Assembly: GCA_046582185.1 (NCBI GenBank)
Contig: JAYGEX010000001.1
Coordinates: forward strand, 62,001 to 126,000
Length of the DNA: 64,000 nucleotides
Source: GCA-002726655 sp046582185
GTDB taxonomy: Bacteria > Pseudomonadota > Gammaproteobacteria > Pseudomonadales > Azotimanducaceae
Direction: 5' to 3'
Positions 36,901-44,827 of the stretch are shown here, one piece after another. The translations under genes were made by a program, and so were the position numbers. Every line of letters begins with the position of its first letter. Position 1 is the stretch's first letter. Under the pieces are notes generated by a model. The model was not told where the DNA came from. It saw only the letters and a program-made list of their open reading frames with translations, and made no database searches.

Positions 36901-37294
36901 TGAGTAACCAACTATTCAGAGTATTCTTTGACGGTTCTCTCACCGGAGGATGCGACGAGGCCGTAACAAAAAACGCTTCGCCAAATTGTTTCGCCTGGAA
37001 AAGAAACGAACGGAATCTCTATTCTCCGGTAAAGACTATATAATCAAGAACAATATTACTGAATCCGTCGCTCTCGATTACATGATCAAGTTATCGGAAA
37101 TTGGCTGCGAATGTTACGTACAGGAAGTCCCGGACGAAGACGAACCTGATTTCGATGAGAAACGAAAAGAAGGCGAGCGCAGGATGCGATACCGACGTCC
37201 TCCCAGACCAGGTGCTATTGTCCCGGATAGGCGCCTGAAAATTCAGCGCAGGAAAGACAAAAAGTACTTCCTCGATCTTAAGAGCCACAATTAG
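36901..37294 (+). pseudogene. Small gene with a one-base frameshift in an A-run
   Basis: ATG 36901 opens MSNQLFRVFFDGSLTGGCDE, which leaves frame in CAAAAAAC (about 36966-36973). The following frame continues RFAKLFRLEKKRTESLFSGK and DYIIKNNITESVALDYMIKL. One more A would join them as VTKKRFAKLF. The joined product, about 131 aa, resembles small proteins with a LFSGK.VIKK motif, found alone or fused to zinc-ribbon or DUF805 modules; I know no function. A sequencing error or slippage-based switching is possible. The downstream part alone could start at 36950. Confidence 0.6.
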
Positions 37295-37526
37295 GAGATC
37301 CCCCTGGCTTTTAAATCCTATACCAGTGATTCTTCGGACGAATAGCCTCGATCTTTCCATATCCTGACCAGCAATTTAAATTCGTCTGAAACTCCTTATC
37401 GTCAGGGCTATTATTTTTAGCAGCCTATATACCTATAAACAGTACTTAAACAATACTTGAACAACCGCCAAGGACATAAACATCGAAGACTTAAGCATTA
37501 TTGAAAACCCATTCAAATTTGCAGAC

Positions 37527-38687
37527 ATGCATCAAGCAATCCAGAAATTCGTTGACGACAACCTATTGTCCGGCGCTTCCGCTCTGGTCCTAAAGGACGA
37601 CAAAATCGTGGACTACAAAAACTGGGGCTATGCCGATACCGAATCAAAGCGACCATTCGCAGAAGATACAATCTTCCGTATTTATTCCAATACCAAGATC
37701 ATCACCTCTATCGCCGCCATGTGCCTGTTCGAGGACGGCAAGTTCAAGCTGGACGACCCACTGGACCAACATCTGCCTCAACTGGCAAATCTGCGGGTTT
37801 TGAAAGCCGGCTCCAGCGATCCTACAGAAACAGAAGCGCTGCAAAGCAGACAGACAATCAGGCAACTGGTTTCTCATCAAGCAGGATTCTCCTACGGTAT
37901 TTTCGCCGAGTCTCCAGTCGATAGCCTCTACATGAAAAGCAAGGTTCTGGATCCTTCATCGACACTGGAAGCTTTGGTGGACAAGCTGGCTAACTTACCG
38001 CTGGCCTATCAGCCTGGATCACGCTGGCAATATAGCGCGTCTACAGACGTACTGGCGCGACTTGTTGAGGTGTGGTCCGGGCAGACATTTATTGAATTCC
38101 TCAAGGAGCGAATATTCGAGCCCCTCGGCATGCCCGATACCGATTTTTATGTTCCCGAAGAAAAACATCATCGCCTTGCCACTAACTATGTACCCGTCGA
38201 CCCCATGGATCCTTTGAAGCCAGGACTCGAAGTCGCACCAGATACCGTTATGGGCGGATATCTTGAACCCAAGCCGCTAATGTCAGGCGGTGGCGGTCTC
38301 GTTTCTACTCTACCGGACTATTTGAAGATTATTAGATTGCTGGCCAACGGAGGCGAAATCAATTCAGTGCGGATACTGAAGGAAGAGACCGTCGCAATGA
38401 TGCACAGTAATCAGCTACCGGACGGCATGGGCGTACAACTACCAAACTGGTTTATGCCGAACACAGTATTCGGAATAGGACTCGCCATTAAGACGCAAGG
38501 ATTGGAGGGCGAACCCGCTGAGGCCGTAGATGAATACCATTGGGGAGGCCTCGCCGGTACCCATACCTGGATTTCACCCGGAGCCGGCGTCGCGGCACTA
38601 ATTTTCACCCAAAGACTCCCCGGCTTCTGGCACGAGTTCAGCCATGAATTCAAACGCCAGGTTTACAAGGCTATTGTAAGCCCTTAG
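37527..38687 (+). CDS. Class C beta-lactamase-fold serine hydrolase
   Basis: A penicillin-binding-protein/esterase-like hydrolase of 386 aa. The nucleophile motif is IYSNTKIIT (SxxK), the second motif WQYSASTDVLARLVE (Tyr-Ser), and the third region WGGLAGTHTWISP (HTW in the place of KTG). No signal peptide, so more likely a cytoplasmic esterase or lactonase (EstB-like) than a beta-lactamase. The last codons and the TAG stop lie inside the first unit of a 24-bp repeat array. Confidence 0.9.
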   Translation: MHQAIQKFVDDNLLSGASALVLKDDKIVDYKNWGYADTESKRPFAEDTIFRIYSNTKIITSIAAMCLFEDGKFKLDDPLDQHLPQLANLRVLKAGSSDPTETEALQSRQTIRQLVSHQAGFSYGIFAESPVDSLYMKSKVLDPSSTLEALVDKLANLPLAYQPGSRWQYSASTDVLARLVEVWSGQTFIEFLKERIFEPLGMPDTDFYVPEEKHHRLATNYVPVDPMDPLKPGLEVAPDTVMGGYLEPKPLMSGGGGLVSTLPDYLKIIRLLANGGEINSVRILKEETVAMMHSNQLPDGMGVQLPNWFMPNTVFGIGLAIKTQGLEGEPAEAVDEYHWGGLAGTHTWISPGAGVAALIFTQRLPGFWHEFSHEFKRQVYKAIVSP

Positions 38688-38772
38688 CGGTTTGTGATAA
38701 ATAGCCCTTAGCAGTTCTTAATAAACAGCCCGTAGCGACTACTAATAAACAGCCCTGAGCGGTTCTTAAAGA
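38678..38772. repeat. Tandem repeat, four 23-24-bp units
   Basis: Units of consensus ACAGCCCTTAGCGGTTCTTA(ATAA) occupy 38678-38700, 38701-38724, 38725-38748 and 38749-38772. The first unit encodes the last Ser-Pro and the stop of the serine hydrolase; the last ends 9 bp before the next start codon. The same unit forms the array at 48.44-48.56 kb. Confidence 0.93.
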
Positions 38773-38781
38773 CAAAAAGCT

Positions 38782-39021
38782 ATGCTTAGCGAAAACATAT
38801 CAATAGACAAACTAATCGACGATCTCGACCAACAAATCGAGATCTTAACCGCGATTGCCAACGACAATGCCATTCTAACGGAACAACTCAGGCTCCTACA
38901 CGAGTGCAGAGAGACGATTATCAATCAGCAACTCGAATCGTCACGCCTTGCAGAACTGATCGGCCCAAACGACATCGCCGATTTCGCCACTATCATAGAC
39001 AGGTTGAAAGAATCAGAGTAA
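38782..39021 (+). CDS. Small helical hypothetical protein
   Basis: A 79-aa acidic, probably coiled-coil protein (KLIDDLDQQIEILTAIAND, LTEQLRLLHECRETIINQQ). No family was recognised. It is bracketed by two different tandem-repeat arrays: the 24-bp array ends 9 bp before its ATG, and a 13-bp array starts 9 bp after its stop. No strong ribosome binding site is seen. Confidence 0.55.
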   Translation: MLSENISIDKLIDDLDQQIEILTAIANDNAILTEQLRLLHECRETIINQQLESSRLAELIGPNDIADFATIIDRLKESE

Positions 39022-39030
39022 GGCCTAAGA

Positions 39031-39069
39031 TTCTTAAATCAGGTTCTTAAATCAGCTTCTTAAGTCAAC
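39031..39069. repeat. Tandem repeat, three 13-bp units
   Basis: TTCTTAAATCAGG, TTCTTAAATCAGC and TTCTTAAGTCAAC follow without gaps. The third unit, read on the minus strand, encodes the last Leu-Thr and the TAA stop of the methyltransferase. The word AAATCAGGTTCTT is shared with the array at 31.65 kb. Confidence 0.92.
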
Positions 39070-39740
39070 TTTTTCTGGCAGACAAATGTTCTGAAATGAG
39101 CCGAGCTAAGCTGACGGTATTCGTTCACCATAAAACCGGCAGCATTCAATAACCACATCCAATCGTCTATGGTGTAGCGGTTGTGAACAGAAAACAGGGG
39201 GATCAATCTATTTCGCGCAGTTGTTTTCTTTTCCTCCTCCACGTCCGAGGTCATCCGTTCAAGATAATCTGGCAAGGGCGAGCGAATCCAGTCCTGAAGC
39301 AGGAATATGCCGTCATCATTCAATACGCGCTTTATCTCCTCGCACACCGCAAAGGGATCATTCAGCACGTGCAATACGGCCACCATAGAAAGAAGATTCA
39401 CCGCGCCATCGGCAAAGGGCAGGCTCTCCTCGGTAATGTCATGAAGTGCGTACTCGGGTCTGCTGCCCGTATATTCCACCTTCGCCGCGTAATCAAGCAT
39501 CGCCTGGGTCACATCGCTGCCAAATAATTTCGCAATCGGATACCGCTGCCCAAGGTCCCTCAAGAACAATCCGGGGCCGCAACCAATATCAACGAACTGC
39601 GCCTCGGCATCAATGTGTGGATCTACAAATTCCTTAAAAAAGGACCAGAAATTTTCATCGAAGCGGCTGCCGTGACTGGCGACCATTCGCTTTACCAGTT
39701 CCTCATCGCTAAGGTTAGCGATCTGCTGATGAGTTGCCAT
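39060..39740 (-). CDS. Class I SAM-dependent methyltransferase
   Basis: A 226-aa Rossmann-fold methyltransferase: SAM-binding motif I FVDIGCGPGLFLRDLG, the acidic motif II residue in LFGSDVTQAMLDYA, and motif IV-like LSMVAVLHVLNDPFAVCEEI. No membrane or extra domain. Substrate unknown. AGGGAT precedes the ATG by 6 bases. It lies 23 bp downstream of the S10 peptidase gene on the same strand, so cotranscription is likely. Confidence 0.88.
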   Translation of the reverse strand: MATHQQIANLSDEELVKRMVASHGSRFDENFWSFFKEFVDPHIDAEAQFVDIGCGPGLFLRDLGQRYPIAKLFGSDVTQAMLDYAAKVEYTGSRPEYALHDITEESLPFADGAVNLLSMVAVLHVLNDPFAVCEEIKRVLNDDGIFLLQDWIRSPLPDYLERMTSDVEEEKKTTARNRLIPLFSVHNRYTIDDWMWLLNAAGFMVNEYRQLSSAHFRTFVCQKKLT

Positions 39741-39763
39741 ATTCTATCCCTGAATTAATGGTA

Positions 39764-41251
39764 TCAACTTGTGCGCTTCACAAACCTTAGCAGATCTGCT
39801 GAAAGCCGCGCCAATGATTTTTTGTGCGTATACATCATGTGACCAGCATCGTAATAGGCCACTTCGATATTCTTGTCAGCGCCATTCCTTACATTCATGT
39901 GATCCAATGTATATTCCGTCGCGAAAAAAGGCGTCGCCAGATCATATCGCCCGTTTGCAATAAAGAGCTGCAGATGTGGATTCTTCTTCAAAGCACCACG
40001 TAATGTCTCCGCTACATTCACAAAATCGTTTTCGTGCTCATCATACTTCCATTTAGGAAGTACCTTGAAACTTAGAATCTCATAGGGCAGATCGGATTCA
40101 AATTTCAATTCAGACCTTAAGTAATTGTTGAGACAAGCGGAATACACACCTTGAACGACATCGAAACTTGGGTCACTTTCAAAGACTTCAGATACATCGT
40201 TCTGTTCAACGCCCTTAATCCGGCTATCAAAGCGGCCAATTGAATACCCATCCTTTCGCAGTAACTCCCTGGCAAATTGCATAATCGGTACACGCAAATT
40301 ACTACCAAGAATGTATTCAACGCTCAGACCAGTAAAGCGGCTTAACTTCCCAGCCATCTGCCTCGACTCATTCTCACTTAGCCGCGAGCCTTTCATCAGC
40401 GCGAGATTGTATTCGCCTTCTGCAAACTCGCTGACCAGTTTAAGAAACTTGTCGTCAGTCATTTTTTGTAGCGCCGAACTTAACTTTCCGTGATAGCGGG
40501 CCGTCATTGCATAACTCGGCAAGTACATAGTGAAGGGCAAATCATTGCCTGATTTGAACAGCAGCGTCTGAAAGTTCAGCACCACTGATACCAACATAAT
40601 ACCGTTCAGATACATGCCGTATCTATCTTGCAAATGCCCTGAGAGCGCCGATGCCCGGGTCGTGCCATAGGACTCTCCAATCAGGAATTTAGGAGAACTC
40701 CACCGCGAATGCCGGCTGGTATATAGGCGGATAAATTCACCCACCGAATCCAGATCCCTGCGAAAGGAATAAAATTCATGAGGGTCTGAGTCCTTACCTG
40801 ATAATGGCCGGCTGTAACCCGTCCCAATCGGGTCGATAAAAACAAGATCAGACTCCTCAAGTAAAGTGAACTCATTTCCCGTTACTTCAAAGGGTGGCGC
40901 AAGCCGCTTTGCGGGATTAGCATCATCGCTGCTAATCGGCACACGCCTTGGGCCCAGTAATCCCAAATGCATCCACACTGACGAAGAACCCGGACCGCCA
41001 TTAAATGAAAATGTCAGCGGCCTCTTGCCCTTGTTACGCACCCCATCACGAACATAGGCGACAAAGAACATCTCCGCCTTCGGCATATGTCCTTCCTTAT
41101 CCACCTCTTCTTTCAGGACGATAGTGCCAACCGTCGCCGTATAACTTATCTCCTTACCCCGAATCCGAATCTTATGGCGAGTACTAACAATATTATCTTT
41201 TGGCGCAGATTCCTTCTTCGACTCAATGTCATTCTTCTTTTCTTCTGTCAT
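39764..41251 (-). CDS. Peptidase S10 (serine carboxypeptidase)-like protein
   Basis: Alpha/beta-hydrolase peptidase family S10. The substrate-binding signature FSFNGGPGSSSVWMHLG, nucleophile GESYGTTRASAL, Asp in ANGRYDLATPFFATEY and His in YYDAGHMMYTHKKSL complete the triad. The N-terminus is charged with no signal peptide (MTEEKKNDIESKKE), so the enzyme may be cytoplasmic, as in many bacterial S10-like proteins. GGGGTGAGAG precedes the ATG. The dispersed 130-bp repeat (copy A) lies just upstream. Confidence 0.9.
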   Translation of the reverse strand: MTEEKKNDIESKKESAPKDNIVSTRHKIRIRGKEISYTATVGTIVLKEEVDKEGHMPKAEMFFVAYVRDGVRNKGKRPLTFSFNGGPGSSSVWMHLGLLGPRRVPISSDDANPAKRLAPPFEVTGNEFTLLEESDLVFIDPIGTGYSRPLSGKDSDPHEFYSFRRDLDSVGEFIRLYTSRHSRWSSPKFLIGESYGTTRASALSGHLQDRYGMYLNGIMLVSVVLNFQTLLFKSGNDLPFTMYLPSYAMTARYHGKLSSALQKMTDDKFLKLVSEFAEGEYNLALMKGSRLSENESRQMAGKLSRFTGLSVEYILGSNLRVPIMQFARELLRKDGYSIGRFDSRIKGVEQNDVSEVFESDPSFDVVQGVYSACLNNYLRSELKFESDLPYEILSFKVLPKWKYDEHENDFVNVAETLRGALKKNPHLQLFIANGRYDLATPFFATEYTLDHMNVRNGADKNIEVAYYDAGHMMYTHKKSLARLSADLLRFVKRTS

Positions 41252-41340
41252 CTCTCACCCCGTAAAAAGTATTTTTGTAAAGCAATCCGGGTCTTAACCA
41301 GATTCGCCTGAATTGGACGGACATCTACTCTGTGCTATCT

Positions 41341-41471
41341 AACTAGTGCCCTTCCAGAAATAGAAACCGCCGGTGTTACTTCCCTGGCAAGTGATTGTTT
41401 TATATAGCTAACGGATCTATAATTTTTCATATATTGTTCTAGTTTGGCTATTTATGGACGGGAACTAACTA
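41341..41471 (-). repeat. Dispersed ~130-bp repeat, copy A
   Basis: In minus orientation it reads TAGTTAGTTCCCGTCCATAAATAG..., then the conserved core AACAATCACTTGCCAGGGAA and GTAACACCGGCGGTTT, and ends GGGCACTAGTTAG. TAGTTAG stands at both ends. The 5' part encodes the last residues VSSRP and the TAA stop of the CoA transferase gene. Two further copies lie at 44.6 and 59.3 kb. Confidence 0.93.
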
Positions 41472-42672
41472 CCCCGAGCTCTTTCAATTTCAATATCTGC
41501 TCGTCATCCAATCCAAGCTCATCCGCTAGTACCTGTATGGTATCTTGCCCAAGACTTGGCGGCCTACGATCATATCGAATCACAGACCGGGAGAACTTGA
41601 TTGGATTACCAACCAAAGGCATTCCATCCATATCAATCTCCACATTACGCGCCTTGACCTGTTCATCAGCAAACATCTGTTCGATATCATTTATGGGTCC
41701 AAAGGGAACGCCAGCAGCTTCCAGATCCTTGAGCCACTGCACCGTTGTCCTGGTGAGAAATGCCGCCTCAAGTTCAGCCACAAGATTCTGCCTGTTCTTT
41801 ACCCTTTGCTCATTATCCACGTAATCCGGGTTTTTGGATAAATCAGTTCGATCAATAAGCTCACACAATCGGGAAAACTGCGAATTATTTCCTACTGCCA
41901 CAATAAAATGACCATCCGAGGAAGCAAAGGTCTGATAAGGAACAATATTGGGATGGGCATTGCCGATTCGCGTGGGCGCATCTCCGGACACCAGATAATT
42001 GGACGCCTGATTCGCCAGCGCCGCAGCCATCACATCGAGCAAAGCCATATCAATATGTTGGCCAAGGCCCGATGTATGCCTCTCATTTACCGCCGCAAGT
42101 ATTGCATTCGTGCTATACAGGCCGGTCAAAATATCAGCGAGCGCAACGCCAACTTTCTGCGGGCCAGCCCCCGGGTGCTCATCAGATTCACCAGTGATGC
42201 TCATTAAGCCGCTCATGCCCTGAATCATGAAATCATACCCGGGCCGATCCTTGTAGGGGCCTGTCTGACCGAATCCAGTAATGGAGCAATAGATCAATCC
42301 TGGATTTATCGAGGACAGGGTTTCGTAGTCGAGACCTTTCTTTTTCATGCCTCCAACCTTAAAGTTCTCTACAAATACATCCGCTTCCTTCACCAGCTCA
42401 AGGATCAGATTTTGTCCAGCCTCAGACGCGATATTAATTGCTATGGATTTTTTTCCGCGATTGGCGGACATGAAATACGCAGACAGTTGTGACCCATCTT
42501 CTTTTTCAAAATATGGCGGCCCCCAGCTACGAGTATCATCGCCACCATCAGGTCGTTCGATTTTAATGACATCTGCACCAAGATCCGCCAGAGTCTGCGT
42601 CACCCACGGCCCCGCCAGCACCCGACTTAAATCGATGACCTTAAGGCCGTCTAACAAAGAATTACTACTCAT
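41452..42672 (-). CDS. CaiB/BaiF family CoA transferase
   Basis: Class III formyl-CoA-type CoA transferase (406 aa). N-terminal LLDGLKVIDLSRVLAGPWVT and DLGADVIKIERPDGGDDTRSW are hallmark segments, GYDFMIQGMSGLMSITG follows, and the catalytic Asp is in HIDMALLDVMAA. It transfers CoA between an acyl-CoA and a carboxylate; the substrate is unknown. GGAAAC precedes the ATG. The final five residues and the stop codon are provided by repeat copy A, so the original C-terminus has been replaced or extended. Confidence 0.93.
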   Translation of the reverse strand: MSSNSLLDGLKVIDLSRVLAGPWVTQTLADLGADVIKIERPDGGDDTRSWGPPYFEKEDGSQLSAYFMSANRGKKSIAINIASEAGQNLILELVKEADVFVENFKVGGMKKKGLDYETLSSINPGLIYCSITGFGQTGPYKDRPGYDFMIQGMSGLMSITGESDEHPGAGPQKVGVALADILTGLYSTNAILAAVNERHTSGLGQHIDMALLDVMAAALANQASNYLVSGDAPTRIGNAHPNIVPYQTFASSDGHFIVAVGNNSQFSRLCELIDRTDLSKNPDYVDNEQRVKNRQNLVAELEAAFLTRTTVQWLKDLEAAGVPFGPINDIEQMFADEQVKARNVEIDMDGMPLVGNPIKFSRSVIRYDRRPPSLGQDTIQVLADELGLDDEQILKLKELGVVSSRP

Positions 42673-42878
42673 GAAGTTTCCAACACATTACATTCCAACC
42701 TTAAGTCAGGGCTGCAGTCATCTGCATACCCAATTATAGATTTTGTAAGGCCCTGTATCTAAAGAGGTCTCAGAACCGTAAGTACGGAGCTTGCCAGAAT
42801 CGGCATGCTCCCACAATATTGTGGTTAAGGCTAAAGGAAAGGTAGACTCTGGCAAGTACATTTAGTAACGGAGAAAAC

Positions 42879-43913
42879 ATGAACGCAAGCGAAAAGCCAA
42901 CACCTGGCTCTGACGACTGGCTCGCACTAGTCACGGAAGAAATCATTGACCCGGATCGACGCATTATAGACCCTCACCACCATCTCTGGCGTTCCCGCAT
43001 GCGAGGTGATTATCTGGTTGATAATCTCTGGGGTGACACAGGATCCGGGCACAATGTTGTCAAGACTGTATTTGTCGAATGCCATGCTGAATATCGAGAG
43101 GGCGGCGAAGAACATCTTAAACCATTGGGAGAGACGGAGTTTGTCGCGGCCCAGGCAAAATTAAGCGCTGCTGGCCATGATGACGGCGCTGGTAAAGCAG
43201 AAATAGCTGCAATCGTCGGGCATGCAGATATGACCCTCGGCAATGATGCAAGGCAAGTATTGGAAGCTCACATCGAGATCGGCGATGGAAAGTTCAGAGG
43301 CATTCGACACGCAGGTGCAAGGGAGCCTCATCCCGAAGCCTTGATGATCGCAGGCAGAGCACCAGAGGGTTTATATGTCGATGAGGAATTCCGCAAGGGT
43401 CTCGGCGTACTAGCCGATATGGGTCTGACCTACGATACCTGGCACTACCATCATCAGAATCAGGACTTTGCCGAACTGGCAAGAACATGCCCTGATACTC
43501 AAATGATACTGGATCACTTTGGTACACCATTGGGGGTTGGGCCATATAAAAACCAGCGAGAGGAAATATTTGAGCAATGGAAAATTGATATCGCGGAAAT
43601 TGCAAAATGCGAGAATGTGGTCGCGAAAATCGGTGGGCTCGCTATGCCGGACAATGGCTTTGGCTGGCACGCAAATGAAACGCCGCCCACATCGGACGAA
43701 TTTGCCCGCGCTCAGCGTCGATACTATCTGCACACAATAGAATGCTTTGGTCCGAATCGTTGCATGATGGAAAGTAATTTCCCGGTAGATCGATTCTCCC
43801 TGTCGTACCATGTTCTGTACAACGGCCTGAAGAAAATCGTGGCAGAATTTTCAGAAGATGAGAAAGACGCAATGTTTTACGGCACTGCGCAGCGCATCTA
43901 CTCTATAACTTGA
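42879..43913 (+). CDS. Amidohydrolase-2 family TIM-barrel hydrolase
   Basis: A metal-dependent hydrolase of the PF04909 family (344 aa), related to L-fuconolactonases and 2-pyrone-4,6-dicarboxylate lactonases. The metal-binding IIDPHHHLWR opens the barrel, GIRHAGAREPHPE follows strand 4, TQMILDHFGTPLG carries the later His, and the terminal Asp region is MESNFPVDRF. GGAGAAAAC precedes the ATG. Divergent from the CoA transferase; a shared degradation pathway is possible but unproven. Confidence 0.9.
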   Translation: MNASEKPTPGSDDWLALVTEEIIDPDRRIIDPHHHLWRSRMRGDYLVDNLWGDTGSGHNVVKTVFVECHAEYREGGEEHLKPLGETEFVAAQAKLSAAGHDDGAGKAEIAAIVGHADMTLGNDARQVLEAHIEIGDGKFRGIRHAGAREPHPEALMIAGRAPEGLYVDEEFRKGLGVLADMGLTYDTWHYHHQNQDFAELARTCPDTQMILDHFGTPLGVGPYKNQREEIFEQWKIDIAEIAKCENVVAKIGGLAMPDNGFGWHANETPPTSDEFARAQRRYYLHTIECFGPNRCMMESNFPVDRFSLSYHVLYNGLKKIVAEFSEDEKDAMFYGTAQRIYSIT

Positions 43914-43939
43914 TATCTGGAAACTTAACGCCAGAGATC

Positions 43940-44644
43940 TTAGCGCAGGTTCTTTACCCAGAAGACAGTTCCACCGGCAACCGCCACTGGAAGAATGACC
44001 AAATTCACCAGTGGTATTGCCATCAGCAAATATGCAGGTAGGCCGAAGAGAATTGACTGCAGGCGACACTTGCCGAGTCGCTCTCTTAATTCACTAAAGC
44101 TGAGCTCGTTATTGTCCGCACCGTAGTCTGAATACTGAACCGCCATCATCCAGGCACCAAAGAGTAACCACAGGAAAGGTGCTATCGCGTTTAACACGGG
44201 AATGATGCTTAGGATAACCAAACCCAACAAGCGTGGAAGCAGGTACATTACCTTGCTGAACTCTCTCCACAGTGCCCGCGGCAAGATCATCCATAGTGAT
44301 ACACTTGATGCAATGGCTGTGCCCAGCAGATGCTCCTCAACCTTCACAGAAAGCAATGCGTTAAAGGGAGAAGCGACGATATTCGCGACAATGGTAAAGA
44401 TAAAAAATAGTGCAAAAATCACAGCAAAAACGGCCAACAACCACACCAGCCCGGAGAGAAATGACAGCCACTCGGGCAGCCAATCAGTTGCAGCGGCGAC
44501 CCAGCCGTCAAATTGCATGTAACTACCGCTGATCATCAATATCAAAACAACTGCATTGATTATAGCCGGCATGATCACGTACTGACGCAAGCCCGGCTTT
44601 CTCACCAGGGAAAAGCCTTCCAGAAAACAATCAATACCATTCAT
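43940..44644 (-). CDS. cysZ: CysZ-like / EI24-domain membrane protein
   Basis: A 234-aa inner-membrane protein with the EI24/CysZ pattern: GFSLVRKPGLRQYVIMPAII at the N-terminus, two long hydrophobic stretches around residues 70-100, IVANIVASPFNALLSVKVEE and PFLWLLFGAWMMAVQYSDY. CysZ imports sulfate for cysteine synthesis, which fits the cysD/cysNC genes in this window, although they are 29 kb away. The ATG abuts repeat copy B, whose sequence therefore forms the whole leader. Confidence 0.85.
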   Translation of the reverse strand: MNGIDCFLEGFSLVRKPGLRQYVIMPAIINAVVLILMISGSYMQFDGWVAAATDWLPEWLSFLSGLVWLLAVFAVIFALFFIFTIVANIVASPFNALLSVKVEEHLLGTAIASSVSLWMILPRALWREFSKVMYLLPRLLGLVILSIIPVLNAIAPFLWLLFGAWMMAVQYSDYGADNNELSFSELRERLGKCRLQSILFGLPAYLLMAIPLVNLVILPVAVAGGTVFWVKNLR

Positions 44645-44773
44645 CTAGTTAGTTCCCGTCCATAAATAGACAATTTTAAGCAAAATTTGCAAAACTATAA
44701 TTCCGTTAGCTATATAAAACAATCACTTGCCAGGGAAGTAACACCGGTGGTTTCCATTTCTCGGCGCACACTT
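44645..44773 (+). repeat. Dispersed ~130-bp repeat, copy B
   Basis: Starts CTAGTTAGTTCCCGTCCATA, contains the core TATAAAACAATCACTTGCCA and GGGAAGTAACACCGG, and fades after TTTCTCGGCGCACAC. It begins at the base next to the cysZ start codon and fills most of the gap to the molybdenum hydroxylase gene. Orientation is opposite to both neighbours. Confidence 0.93.
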
Positions 44774-44827
44774 GATCTCTCACTATCTCGTCTATCATTG
44801 TGCAAGGTCAATATCTGAACGCGACGT

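Noticed and set aside
38678..38772. CRISPR-like array
   Set aside because: The units are contiguous without spacers, diverged and only 23-24 bp; no cas genes are present. The same applies to the other arrays.
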